NCBI GenBank assembly: GCA_963797175.1
Contig: CAWCOL010000011.1
Location: 62,001 to 126,000 of the forward strand
Direction of reading: 5' to 3'
Origin: DATLLN01 sp963797175
GTDB lineage: Bacteria > Actinomycetota > Thermoleophilia > Gaiellales > JAICJC01
Length of the DNA: 64,000 bases
A model generated the notes under the pieces. That model was not told the DNA's origin, did not search any database, and was given only the letters and a program-made list of their open reading frames with translations. The translations under genes and the position numbers were made by a program. Below, piece by piece: positions 26,356 through 34,628 of the stretch. Each line of letters opens with the position of its first letter. Position 1 is the stretch's first letter.

Positions 26356-26883
26356 CTACTCGCCTCCGTAGAAGGCGTTGGTTGCGCCGTCGCGGAGCGC
26401 CAGCAGCTCGCGCACCCGTTCGACGGGCGCGGCGGCCAGCGCATCGACCACGGCGCGGTACGCCGCGTCCCGGTTGGCCAGCCGGACGGCCGTCTCGTCG
26501 CGCGCGTCCGGATCGACCCAGACCGCGGCCAGCAGCACCAGGTCGCCGGCCTGCGCCTCGGGCAGCGTGTCGTCGGCGACGGCGTCCAGGATCCCCTGGC
26601 CGATGCCGAGCTGCGCGGCTCCCCAGGTGATCAGCGAGTGCAGCCGTTCCGTGGCCGGCGCCTTGTTGGTCATCACCGTCACCGGCCGCACGGCGTTTCC
26701 GGCTCCCAGGCAGACCGCCAGCGGCGCGTGCCCGGGGCGGGGCTGGGCCAGCGCCGAGAGCGCCGCTGCGGCCGTGGGTGAGCCACGGCGGGCGATCACC
26801 ATGTTGACGTGGCTGCCGTCGGGCACCGTGCCCGACCAGGCCTCGCCCACCAGGCCGTCGATCGCGTCGAGATCGAGCGTCAT
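26356..26883 (-). CDS. Formaldehyde-activating enzyme (Fae) homologue
   Basis: A 175-residue protein matching the Fae fold along most of its length: VGEAWSG, SHVNMVIARRGSPTAAA, PVTVMTNKAP, AAQLGIGQGILDAVADDTLP and GDLVLLAAVWVDPDA. The His of SHVNM (about residue 25) aligns with the catalytic His of the methylotroph enzyme, which condenses formaldehyde with tetrahydromethanopterin. The N-terminus contains an extra short loop. Here it sits between two zinc alcohol dehydrogenases in an importer operon, which suggests handling of formaldehyde or a related aldehyde. No other methanopterin-pathway gene is visible. Its ATG overlaps the upstream stop. Confidence 0.85.
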   Translation of the reverse strand: MTLDLDAIDGLVGEAWSGTVPDGSHVNMVIARRGSPTAAAALSALAQPRPGHAPLAVCLGAGNAVRPVTVMTNKAPATERLHSLITWGAAQLGIGQGILDAVADDTLPEAQAGDLVLLAAVWVDPDARDETAVRLANRDAAYRAVVDALAAAPVERVRELLALRDGATNAFYGGE

Positions 26884-28005
26884 CGTGCGGCTCCTTCCGT
26901 CAGGTCGAGCACGGTGCGCAGCGCCGCCGCCCGTGCGCAGCAGGTCGAACGCCTCGCCGATCCGCTCCAGCGGCAGCCGGTGAGAGATCAGCCGGTCGAG
27001 CGGCAGCCGCCCGCGCAGGTACAGGTCGAGGATGACGAGGAAGTCGCGATCGGGACGCGCCGAGCCGTACAGCGCCCCCACCACCCGGCGTTCCATGCGA
27101 GGGATCGAGAGCGCGGGCAGCGGCACCACCGCGTCCTCGCGCGGGATGCCGATGAAGACCGCGGTGCCCCGCCGGCGCGTCGCGAGGAACGCGGCCAGCA
27201 TCGCCTCGGTCCGGCCGGTCGCCTCGATGGCCACGTCCACGCCGCCGTCGCTGGCAGCCTGGACGGCGTCGCCGGTCGCCTCCGCCGAGCCCGCCCACTC
27301 GACCGCATCGGTCGCGCCCAGCGCGCACGCCGCCTCCAGCCGGGCGCCGTCCACATCCACCGCCACGATCGGCGCCGCGCCGGCGGCGGCCAGGCCGATC
27401 ACGGCCGAGAGCCCGACGCCGCCGCAGCCGATCACCGCCGCCCGCTGGCCGGGCCGGACGGCGGCGCTCCGCCACGCGGCGCAGATGCCCGTGGTGACGG
27501 CGCAGCCGACCAGCCCGGCGATCTCCAGCGGCACCTCGCGCGGGATGACGACGCACGAGCGTTCGGGCACCACGGCGTGGTCGGCGAAGGTGGAGAGGAA
27601 CGAGTAGTGGTGCACCGGCGCCCCGTCGCGGGAGAGGCGGGTGGTGCCGTCCATCAGCGTCCCCTTCGCCATCGTCGGCCAGGCCACGCCGCACAGATGG
27701 GGCAGGTCGTCCAGGCACTCCGGGCAGCGGCCGCAGGCCGGCGCCCAGGAGAGGGCGACGTGGTCGCCCTCCCGCACCCTGGTCACGCCGGGGCCGACCG
27801 CCTCCACGACGCCGCCGCCCTCGTGGCCCAGCACCGCCGGGCAGGGCGTCGCCGCCGTGCCGTCGATCGCGTTCTGGTCGGAGTGGCAGACGCCGCTGGC
27901 GTGCAGCCGCACCAGCACCTCGCCCGGCTCGGGCGGCGCCAGCTCGAGCTCCGTCACGGTCAGCGGCGCGCCCACCCGCTCCAGCACGGCGGCGCGCGTG
28001 ATCAC
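26880..28005 (-). CDS. Zinc-dependent alcohol dehydrogenase (operon copy 2), frameshifted near the end
   Basis: About 374 residues. Catalytic zinc residues are in GVCHSDQNAID and LGHEGGGVVEAVG; the structural Cys cluster is PACGRCPECLDDLPHLC; the cofactor loop is GCGGVGLS. One extra base near 26930 fuses the frame to the next gene. Repaired, the end reads RTVLDLTEGAAR and stops in an ATGA overlap with the Fae-like gene. GTG start 28005 overlaps the ABC ATPase stop (GTGA). Alongside copy 1 it may oxidise the same aldehyde or alcohol series. Confidence 0.87.
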
Positions 28006-30035
28006 GCGCCCACCCGCTCCCCGCGCTGGAGCACCCGCAGCTCCTCCAGCGGGATGTGGCAGCGCATCAGGTGGCCGTCCTCGGCCTCCGCCAGCGGCGG
28101 CTCGACGGTCTCGCAGATCTCGCCCAGCTTGCGCGGGCAGCGGGTCTGGAAGACGCACCCGGACGGCGGATTCGCGGCGCTGGGGATCTCGCCGGCCAGC
28201 TTGATCCGCTCCCGCTCGCCGCCCTCGATCGTGGGCACCGCCGAAAGCAGGGCCTCGGTGTAGGGGTGGTGCGGCGCCTCGAACACGGTCTCGGCCAGGC
28301 CCAGCTCCATCAGCCGGCCCAGGTAGAGCACGGCGATCCGGTCGGACAGGTAGCGGACGACCGCGAGGTCGTGCGAGATGAACAGGTAGGAGACGTGCTG
28401 CTCACGCTGGAGGTCGGCGAGCAGGTTGAGGATCGTTGCCTGGACGGACACGTCCAGCGCGGACGTCGGCTCGTCACAGACGACGACCCGGGGCGAGCCG
28501 GCGAAGGCGCGCGCGATGGCGACGCGCTGCTTGAGGCCGCCCGAGAGCGCGGAGGGCCGGGCCGAGAGGAAGCGGTCGGCCAGCTTCACCGAGCGCGTCA
28601 GCTCCAGCAGCCGCTGCTCCCGCGCCTCGCCGCGCAGGCCGGCCAGCTTGGTCAGCGCTCGGCCGATGATCCGGCGCACCGTGTGGCGGCGGTTGAGCGC
28701 CGAGTCGGGGTTCTGGAAGACGATCTGGACGGCGCGCACCTGGTCGGCCGTGCGCTTCCCGGTCGTGGCGGCCAGCGGCGAGCCGTCCAGCTCGAGCAGG
28801 CCGCCCTCGTCCGGCGCGGTGATGCCCAGCAGCAGGCGCGCCAGTGTGGTCTTGCCGCTGCCGGACTCGCCCACCAGGCCGAGCGTCTCGCCCGGCCACA
28901 GCTCGGCCGAGATCCCGGCCAGCGCGTGGATCTCGGTGCCCTGCTGGTGGAAGGTCTTCGTCAGCTCCTCGGCGCGCAGCACCGGCACGGCGCCCCGGTC
29001 GGGTGGGGTCGCCGGCGGCAGCTCGGCCGGGGTGTCGCGGGGCAGCGACCCGGCCCGCTCGTGGTAGTAGCAGGCGCTCTGGCGGCCGCCGCCCAGGTCG
29101 AACGACGGCGGCCGCTCGGTGCGGCAGCGGTCGTCGGCAAGCGCGCACCGGTCGGCGAACACGCACCCGGGCAGCTCGGCGCCCGGCGCGGGCAGGAAGC
29201 CGGGGATCGTGTCCAGGCGGCCGTGGTCCTTGCGCTGGCCGCCGCGCGGAATGCAGCGGAGCAGGCCCACCGTGTAGGGATGGCGGGGATCCTCGAACAC
29301 GGTCCGCGCCGGCCCCTCCTCGATCAGCGTGCCCGCGTAGAGCACGCCCACCCGGTCGCACATGCGGGCGATCACGCCCAGGTTGTGGCTGATGAACAGC
29401 ACCGAGCTGGAGAGCTCCTCCCGGAGCCCGGCGACCAGGTCGAGCACCTCGGCCTCGACCGTCGCGTCCAGGCCGGTGGTCGGCTCGTCCAGGATCAGCA
29501 GGGCCGGGTTCGAGGCCAGCGCCATCGCGATCACGACGCGCTGCTGCATGCCGCCCGACAGCTGGTGCGGGTAGCGCCGCATGACGCTGCCGGCGTCGGC
29601 GATCTGCACGCGCGCCAGCATCTGCTCGGCCAGCTCGCGCGCGTCGCCTCCGGCGCCGGCGATCTCGTACACCTCGGCCACCTGCCGCCCCACGGGGATC
29701 GTCGGGTTGAGGGCGCGGCTGGGATCCTGGTAGACCATCGAGACGGCGCCGGCCCGCGTCTGCCGCAGCTTCTCGCCCGACATCGCCAGCAGATCCTCGC
29801 CGGCCAGCGAGATCGACCCGCCGCGGACGTGGCCGTTGCGCGGCAGGTAGCGCACCGCCGCCATCGCCGCCGTGGACTTGCCGCAGCCGGACTCGCCGAC
29901 CAGGCCGTACGACTCGCCGGCGGCGATCGTGAACGAGAGCGACCGCAGCACCGCCCGGTCGCGGCCGCGAACCGCGTAGGCGACGTCCAGCTCGCGGACG
30001 TCGAGTGCGGCGGGAATTCCCGGCTGCGCGCTCAC
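28002..30035 (-). CDS. Fused dipeptide/oligopeptide ABC transporter ATPase (DppD-DppF type)
   Basis: A 677-residue protein with two complete ABC domains in one chain. Domain 1: Walker A GESGCGKST, signature LSGGMQQR, Walker B LLILDEPTTG. Domain 2: GESGSGKTT, LSGGLKQR, VVVCDEPTSA. Each is followed by the peptide-importer C-terminal extension with a Cys cluster (CVFADRCALADDRC and CVFQTRCPRKLGEIC). In most bacteria these are two genes. The protein powers uptake with the two permeases and binding protein upstream. GTGA overlaps exist on both sides. Confidence 0.93.
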   Translation of the reverse strand: MSAQPGIPAALDVRELDVAYAVRGRDRAVLRSLSFTIAAGESYGLVGESGCGKSTAAMAAVRYLPRNGHVRGGSISLAGEDLLAMSGEKLRQTRAGAVSMVYQDPSRALNPTIPVGRQVAEVYEIAGAGGDARELAEQMLARVQIADAGSVMRRYPHQLSGGMQQRVVIAMALASNPALLILDEPTTGLDATVEAEVLDLVAGLREELSSSVLFISHNLGVIARMCDRVGVLYAGTLIEEGPARTVFEDPRHPYTVGLLRCIPRGGQRKDHGRLDTIPGFLPAPGAELPGCVFADRCALADDRCRTERPPSFDLGGGRQSACYYHERAGSLPRDTPAELPPATPPDRGAVPVLRAEELTKTFHQQGTEIHALAGISAELWPGETLGLVGESGSGKTTLARLLLGITAPDEGGLLELDGSPLAATTGKRTADQVRAVQIVFQNPDSALNRRHTVRRIIGRALTKLAGLRGEAREQRLLELTRSVKLADRFLSARPSALSGGLKQRVAIARAFAGSPRVVVCDEPTSALDVSVQATILNLLADLQREQHVSYLFISHDLAVVRYLSDRIAVLYLGRLMELGLAETVFEAPHHPYTEALLSAVPTIEGGERERIKLAGEIPSAANPPSGCVFQTRCPRKLGEICETVEPPLAEAEDGHLMRCHIPLEELRVLQRGERVGA

Positions 30036-30907
30036 CGGCCGAGCACCTGGGAGAGGCCGTCGGCGATCAGGTTGACGCCGATCACCAGGCTGGCGATCGC
30101 GAGTGCCGGGAACAGCGTCGGCCACCAGTAGCCGGTCGCGATCAGGCTGTACACCTGGGAGATCTGCAGGCCCCAGTCGGGCGAGGGGATCTGGATGCCG
30201 AAGCCGAGGAAGCTGAGCGTCGCCACGGCGAAGATCGCGTAGCCGAGCCGCACCGTGAACTCGACCAAGATCGGCTGGAGGACGTTGGGCAGGATCTCGA
30301 CGAACATGATGTAGGGGGGCCGCTCGCCGCGCAGGCGGGCGGCGGAGACGTACTCGAGGTTGCGCTCGGACAGCACCGCGGCGCGGACGGTGCGCGCGAT
30401 CAGCGGCGTGAAAACGAAGCCGATGGTGAGGATCACGGTGCGGTTGGTCGGCTGCACCGCGACCAGCACCAGCAGCGCGATGATCACCACAGGCAGCGAC
30501 AGGACGGCGTCGATGATGCGCCCCAGGATGTCGTCCACCAGGCCGCCGAAGTAGCCCATGACCAGCCCCAGCGCCGTGCCGCAGACCGTGCCCAGCACCG
30601 TCGCCAGGGGCGCGACGATGAGGATGTCCCGCGAGCCGGCGATCACCCGCGCGAAGATGTCGCGACCCAGCTTGTCGGTGCCGAACCAATGGGCGCTGCT
30701 GGGCGAGGCGAGGATGTCGGCCGAGGGCTGGAACGGGTCCTGCAGGAACTGGGCGCGGATGATCGCGCACAGCACCCAGAACGCGACGATCGCGACCCCG
30801 GCCAGGAACGTCTTCGAGTGCAGCAGGGCCCGGCGGGTGTCCGACCGGTCGGCCCGGCGGGCGGCGACGTCGAGGGCGAGCGCGGCGCTGGCGTCGGGCG
30901 TGCTCAC
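30032..30907 (-). CDS. ABC transporter permease, DppC/OppC type
   Basis: A 291-residue inner-membrane permease: a hydrophilic start, one span (TFLAGVAIVAFWVLCAII), a periplasmic segment with HWFGTDKLGRDIFARVI, and five further spans. The ATPase-contact loop is EYVSAARLRGERPPYIM, and it ends with the family region LSFLGFGIQIPSPDWG. The GTG start overlaps the DppB-type stop. Confidence 0.93.
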   Translation of the reverse strand: MSTPDASAALALDVAARRADRSDTRRALLHSKTFLAGVAIVAFWVLCAIIRAQFLQDPFQPSADILASPSSAHWFGTDKLGRDIFARVIAGSRDILIVAPLATVLGTVCGTALGLVMGYFGGLVDDILGRIIDAVLSLPVVIIALLVLVAVQPTNRTVILTIGFVFTPLIARTVRAAVLSERNLEYVSAARLRGERPPYIMFVEILPNVLQPILVEFTVRLGYAIFAVATLSFLGFGIQIPSPDWGLQISQVYSLIATGYWWPTLFPALAIASLVIGVNLIADGLSQVLGR

Positions 30908-31857
30908 TCGACGCTCCGCTCGCGGATCCGCGGGTCGAGCACCGCGTAGAGGATGTCGGCCACCAGGGTCGCCGTCAGGTAGACGAGGCCGATCGCCAGC
31001 ACACCCGCTTCCAGCATCGGCACGTCGTGCGCGACCGCCGCGGTGTAGATCAGCCGGCCGATGCCGTCGTAGTTGAACAGCACCTCGATCACGACCAGGC
31101 CGCCGATCAGGTAGCCGAGCTGGGTCGCGATCACGGTGATCGTCGGGAGCAGGGCATTGCGCAGCGCGTGGCGGCGGATCACGGTGCGAGGGGGCAGGCC
31201 CTTCAGCGTCGCCGTGCGCACGTAGTCGGAGTCGAGCGCCTCGACCATCCCCGCCCGCGCCATGCGGGCGATGTAGCCGAACAGGACGCCGGTCAGGGCA
31301 AGGGCGGGGAGGATCAGGTGGAAGATCTGCGTCCCGATTCCGGCGCCCTCCGGCCACGCGGCCGTGATCGGCAGCACGTTGAGCCAGATGCCGAACACCA
31401 TGATCAGCACGAGGCCGGTGACGAACTCGGGGATGGCGGTGAGCGACATCCCGGTCACGGTCACGCCGCGGTCGAGGGCACGGCCGACGTGGAGCGCGGC
31501 GACGACTCCGCCCAGGAGCGCGAGCGGCACGACCATCACCATCGCCACCAGGGCGAGCTCGAACGAGTTGCGGAGCGCCGTCTGCAGCAGCGGCCGCACC
31601 GCCGTCTGCAGCGTCTGCGACGTGCCCAGGTCGCCGTGCAGGATGCCGCCCAGCCAGTCCAGGTACTGCGTGATCAGGGGCCGGTCGGTGCCCAGCTGGT
31701 GGTTCAGCACGGCGACCGCGTGGGCGTCGGCGAAGGGGCCGAGGATGGAGCGGCCGACGTTGCCCGGCAGCACCTGTACCGAGACGAACACGATCACCGA
31801 CAGCAGCCAGAGCGTGACCAGGGCGAGCGCGATGCGGCGGAGGACGAATCGTGCCAT
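30904..31857 (-). CDS. ABC transporter permease, DppB/OppB type
   Basis: A 317-residue permease starting MARFVLRRIALALVTLWLLS, with six spans and the cytoplasmic coupling loop DSDYVRTATLKGLPPRTVIRRH; the end LVADILYAVLDPRIR is characteristic. It pairs with the DppC-type protein. A 54-nt gap with a stable hairpin separates it from the binding-protein gene, which suggests lower expression than that gene. Confidence 0.93.
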   Translation of the reverse strand: MARFVLRRIALALVTLWLLSVIVFVSVQVLPGNVGRSILGPFADAHAVAVLNHQLGTDRPLITQYLDWLGGILHGDLGTSQTLQTAVRPLLQTALRNSFELALVAMVMVVPLALLGGVVAALHVGRALDRGVTVTGMSLTAIPEFVTGLVLIMVFGIWLNVLPITAAWPEGAGIGTQIFHLILPALALTGVLFGYIARMARAGMVEALDSDYVRTATLKGLPPRTVIRRHALRNALLPTITVIATQLGYLIGGLVVIEVLFNYDGIGRLIYTAAVAHDVPMLEAGVLAIGLVYLTATLVADILYAVLDPRIRERSVE

Positions 31858-31868
31858 CGGGTGCTGCG

Positions 31869-31890
31869 CCGCCCCGCCCGCGCGGGGCGG
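31869..31890 (-). promoter_or_regulatory. Intercistronic stem-loop after the binding-protein gene
   Basis: A perfect 9-bp G/C stem (CCGCCCCGC with GCGGGGCGG) with a CCGC loop lies between the binding-protein stop and the first permease start. There is no T-run. In importer operons such structures protect upstream mRNA or cause partial termination, favouring the binding protein. Confidence 0.6.
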
Positions 31891-31911
31891 ACGGGACGGC
31901 GTGGTCGTGCG

Positions 31912-33582
31912 CTAGGCGGTCAGCCCCGCATTCTCGAGCTGGACGTGGCCGATCGGGGTGATCTCGACGCCGGCGACCGTGGGCAGCGTCGCCCCCAGGT
32001 AGTCGTAGAAGTAGGCGAAGATCACCGGCGTCTCGTCCAGCAGCAGCTCCTGGATCTGCTTCGCCGCCTGCTGCTGCGACTGGATGTCGGTGGCGGCGTT
32101 GTACTGCTTGACGAGGCTGTCGTAGGTCGGGTTCTTGAAGTGCGCCGAGTTCCACGTGCCGCTCGACAGCAGCGGCGCGCCCAGCAGGACGTTCGGCACG
32201 CTGCGGTGGCCGTAGTCGGTGATGCCCATGGTCGAGTCCAGCCACGGCGAGCTGCCGAACTCGAAGCTGCCGTAGTACTGCGTCGAGCTCTGCTGGAGCA
32301 GGTCGATCGTGAACCCGATCTGCTTCGCGTCGCTCTGGATCAGCTGCGCATAGTCGGGGATCTCGAAGGCCTTCTCGACGTTCATCTGCACGTGGCCGTT
32401 GGCCATGCCGGCGTCCGACAGCAGCTGCTTGGCCTGTGCGATGTCCTGCGTGCGCTGCGGCACGGAGGGGTCGGTGGACGGGAAGACGCTCGCGAACGGG
32501 CTGTCGTTGCCCACCTTGGCCTTGCCCTCGAACAGGCTCTGGATGATCGCGGGGCGGTCGAGGCTGAGCGCGATCGCCTGACGCACCCGCTTGTCGGTGA
32601 ACGGCGCCTTGTCGTTGCGCATGTGCACCTGGCGGTGCGCGGTCGAGGGGATGTCGAGGATGACGTAGCTGGGGTCGGAGAGGATGCCGCGGGCGCCGCT
32701 GACCGAGACCTGGCCGACGACCTGCACCGTCTTCGCCTGGAGGGCGAGGATCTGCGGCGGCTCGTCGTCATAGAACGTGAACTCGACCCGGTCGGGGTTG
32801 GCCTTCTTGCCCCAGTAGCTGTCGTTGCGGACGAAGGAGGCGCCCTGCTTGGGCGTGTACTTCTCGAGCTTGAACGGGCCGGTACCGGGGAACGTCTTCT
32901 GGAAGTCGGCCGGGTCCGAGCCCTTCTTGATGATGATCGCGTTGTAGTTGTCACGCGAGACGAGGTACGGGAAGTTGCCGTTGGGGGCGAGCAGCGTGAA
33001 CTTCACGGTGAGATCGTCCACGGCGGTCGTGCCGCCCTTGTCCAGCACGCCGCCGAACACCGACAGTGCCTGCGACTTGCCCTTGGAGTCGGACAGCAGG
33101 TCCATCGTGTAGACGACGTCCGCCGACGTCATCGGCGAGCCGTCCTGGAACGTGACGCCGCTGCGGAGCTTGAACGTCCACTCGGTGGCGTCGGCGTTGG
33201 GCGTCCAGCTCTCGGCCAGCACGGGCTTGACCTGGAGCGTCTTGGGGTCGGTGATCGCGAGGAACTCGCCGACCTGCCCGAGCATGCACAGGCCGCCCTG
33301 GTCGCCGACGGTGACCGGGTTGATCGCCCCGGTGGGCACGACGATGGCAGCCTTCAGCGTCCCGCCCGGCTTGACCGCGCCGGTCGAGCCGCCGGATGCC
33401 GGCGACGAGCTGCCGGTGCTGTTGGCGCCGCCGCACGCGCTGAGGATGACGCCGAGGAGGGGGATCGACATCCCCATCACGGTGCCGCGGCGGAGAAACT
33501 CTCGGCGGGAAACCCTGCCCGCCAGGAGCTCGTCGATCAGGTGGTTTTCGAGTTCGCTGCGCTGACGGCGAATGTCGTCCAT
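31912..33582 (-). CDS. Extracellular substrate-binding lipoprotein (SBP_bac_5, dipeptide/opine type)
   Basis: A 556-residue binding protein. The N-terminus has a twin-arginine-like SRREFLRRG (about residues 25-33), a hydrophobic stretch and the lipobox LSAC, so it is probably a Tat-exported lipoprotein. The body has the family features FKLRSGVTFQDGSPMTSADVVYTMD, FVRNDSYWGKKANPDRVEF and DKRVRQAIALSLDR. It delivers a peptide-like or oligomeric ligand to the permeases. A strong AGGAGG precedes the ATG. It is the first gene of the nine-gene operon. Confidence 0.93.
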   Translation of the reverse strand: MDDIRRQRSELENHLIDELLAGRVSRREFLRRGTVMGMSIPLLGVILSACGGANSTGSSSPASGGSTGAVKPGGTLKAAIVVPTGAINPVTVGDQGGLCMLGQVGEFLAITDPKTLQVKPVLAESWTPNADATEWTFKLRSGVTFQDGSPMTSADVVYTMDLLSDSKGKSQALSVFGGVLDKGGTTAVDDLTVKFTLLAPNGNFPYLVSRDNYNAIIIKKGSDPADFQKTFPGTGPFKLEKYTPKQGASFVRNDSYWGKKANPDRVEFTFYDDEPPQILALQAKTVQVVGQVSVSGARGILSDPSYVILDIPSTAHRQVHMRNDKAPFTDKRVRQAIALSLDRPAIIQSLFEGKAKVGNDSPFASVFPSTDPSVPQRTQDIAQAKQLLSDAGMANGHVQMNVEKAFEIPDYAQLIQSDAKQIGFTIDLLQQSSTQYYGSFEFGSSPWLDSTMGITDYGHRSVPNVLLGAPLLSSGTWNSAHFKNPTYDSLVKQYNAATDIQSQQQAAKQIQELLLDETPVIFAYFYDYLGATLPTVAGVEITPIGHVQLENAGLTA

Positions 33583-33662
33583 CGCTCCTCCTGGGGGAAA
33601 CGCCCGTGGCCCTTGACGGCATCACGGTTGGATCGGAGTTCTGGTAGCAGAATGACGGCGGG

Positions 33663-33734
33663 GTTATCTCACCTGCCCTCTGCAATGTCAAGACTGCCGG
33701 ACTGCTTGACATGCTGGTGTGCGAGGGACAGAAT
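33663..33734. promoter_or_regulatory. Symmetric divergent sigma-70-type promoters with 8-bp inverted repeat
   Basis: Plus: TTGACA (33706-33711), 17 nt, CAGAAT (33729-33734), reading to the IclR gene. Minus: TTGACA (33686-33691), 17 nt, GATAAC (33663-33668), reading to the importer operon. The two -35 boxes form a perfect inverted repeat ATGTCAAG-N12-CTTGACAT (33685-33712), a likely operator for the IclR protein. Confidence 0.72.
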
Positions 33735-33779
33735 CGCCGAACCGCTGGAAGAACAGCGTCCTGTCCATGGAACGTCGAG

Positions 33780-34628
33780 ATGGTGGAGAAGCGACTGTAC
33801 ACCGAGACGACCGAAACCGCGGGTGACGGCGCCGCGCGGGGCCGCGGATCGCCCGGCATCCACGGCGCGCTGAGCGTGCTGGAGGCGCTGGGCGCGCGGG
33901 GGACGCTGACGCTGAGCGATCTGGCCGCGGAGCTGGGGATGCCCAAGAGCACCCTGCACCGCGTCTGCGCCGCGCTCGTCGAGCGCGGCTGGGCGCTGCG
34001 CCGCCGCGACGGAGGCTACGAGCTCGGCATCCGCGCGCTCGGCGTCGGCGCCCGGGCGGAGGAGCTGCCGGTCGTCACGGCGTTCCGCGGCGTCGCGTCC
34101 GACCTGCTCACCCGGCACAACGAGACCGTGTGCCTGGCGGTCGTGGACGGCGACGAGTCGGTGTTCGTGGCGATCGAGCACACCAGCTACCCGGTCCGTC
34201 TGATGACGCACGTGGGCACGCGAACGCCGGCGTTCGCCTCGGCCAGCGGCCGCATCGTGCTGGCCGAGCGGCCGGACGACGCCATCTCCGGCGAGTACGG
34301 CGGCCGCGCCCTGGTCACGCCGTCGGGCCGGCGGCTGCGCGGCCTGGCCGAGCTGCGTGAGATCCTGGACGCCGTGCGCCGCGAGGGCTACGCCGAGAAC
34401 CACGAGGAGACCGCCGTCGGGCTGTACGCCGCGTCCGTCCCGGTGCGCAACCGCCGGGGCAACGTGCTGGCGGCGCTGACGCTGTGCGTGCCCACGTCGC
34501 GGATGGGCGGCGATCGCCGGGAGCGGCTGCTGGCCGACCTGGCCGCCGCGGGGCGGCGGCTGTCGGAGGACGTGGCCTGGCTGCCCGCCTACCACGCCCA
34601 GCGGGCCGAGCGCGAGGGCCCGGCGTGA
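33780..34628 (+). CDS. IclR-family transcriptional regulator
   Basis: A 282-residue regulator. The N-terminal winged HTH has GALSVLEALGARGTLTLSDLA and LGMPKSTLHRVCAALVERGW; the C-terminal IclR effector domain has DLLTRHNETVCLAVVDGDES, SGRIVLAERP and GYAENHEETAVGLYAASVPV. IclR proteins usually control the adjacent catabolic operon in response to its substrate. It is divergent from the nine-gene importer operon and shares a symmetric promoter with it. ATG 33780 lies about 40 nt after the expected transcription start. Confidence 0.9.
   Translation: MVEKRLYTETTETAGDGAARGRGSPGIHGALSVLEALGARGTLTLSDLAAELGMPKSTLHRVCAALVERGWALRRRDGGYELGIRALGVGARAEELPVVTAFRGVASDLLTRHNETVCLAVVDGDESVFVAIEHTSYPVRLMTHVGTRTPAFASASGRIVLAERPDDAISGEYGGRALVTPSGRRLRGLAELREILDAVRREGYAENHEETAVGLYAASVPVRNRRGNVLAALTLCVPTSRMGGDRRERLLADLAAAGRRLSEDVAWLPAYHAQRAEREGPA

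Noticed and set aside
31027..33873. A 948-residue plus-strand open frame opposite the permease and binding-protein genes
   Set aside because: Its composition is Arg/Ala/Gly/His-biased without domains, and it covers well-defined transporter genes on the other strand.
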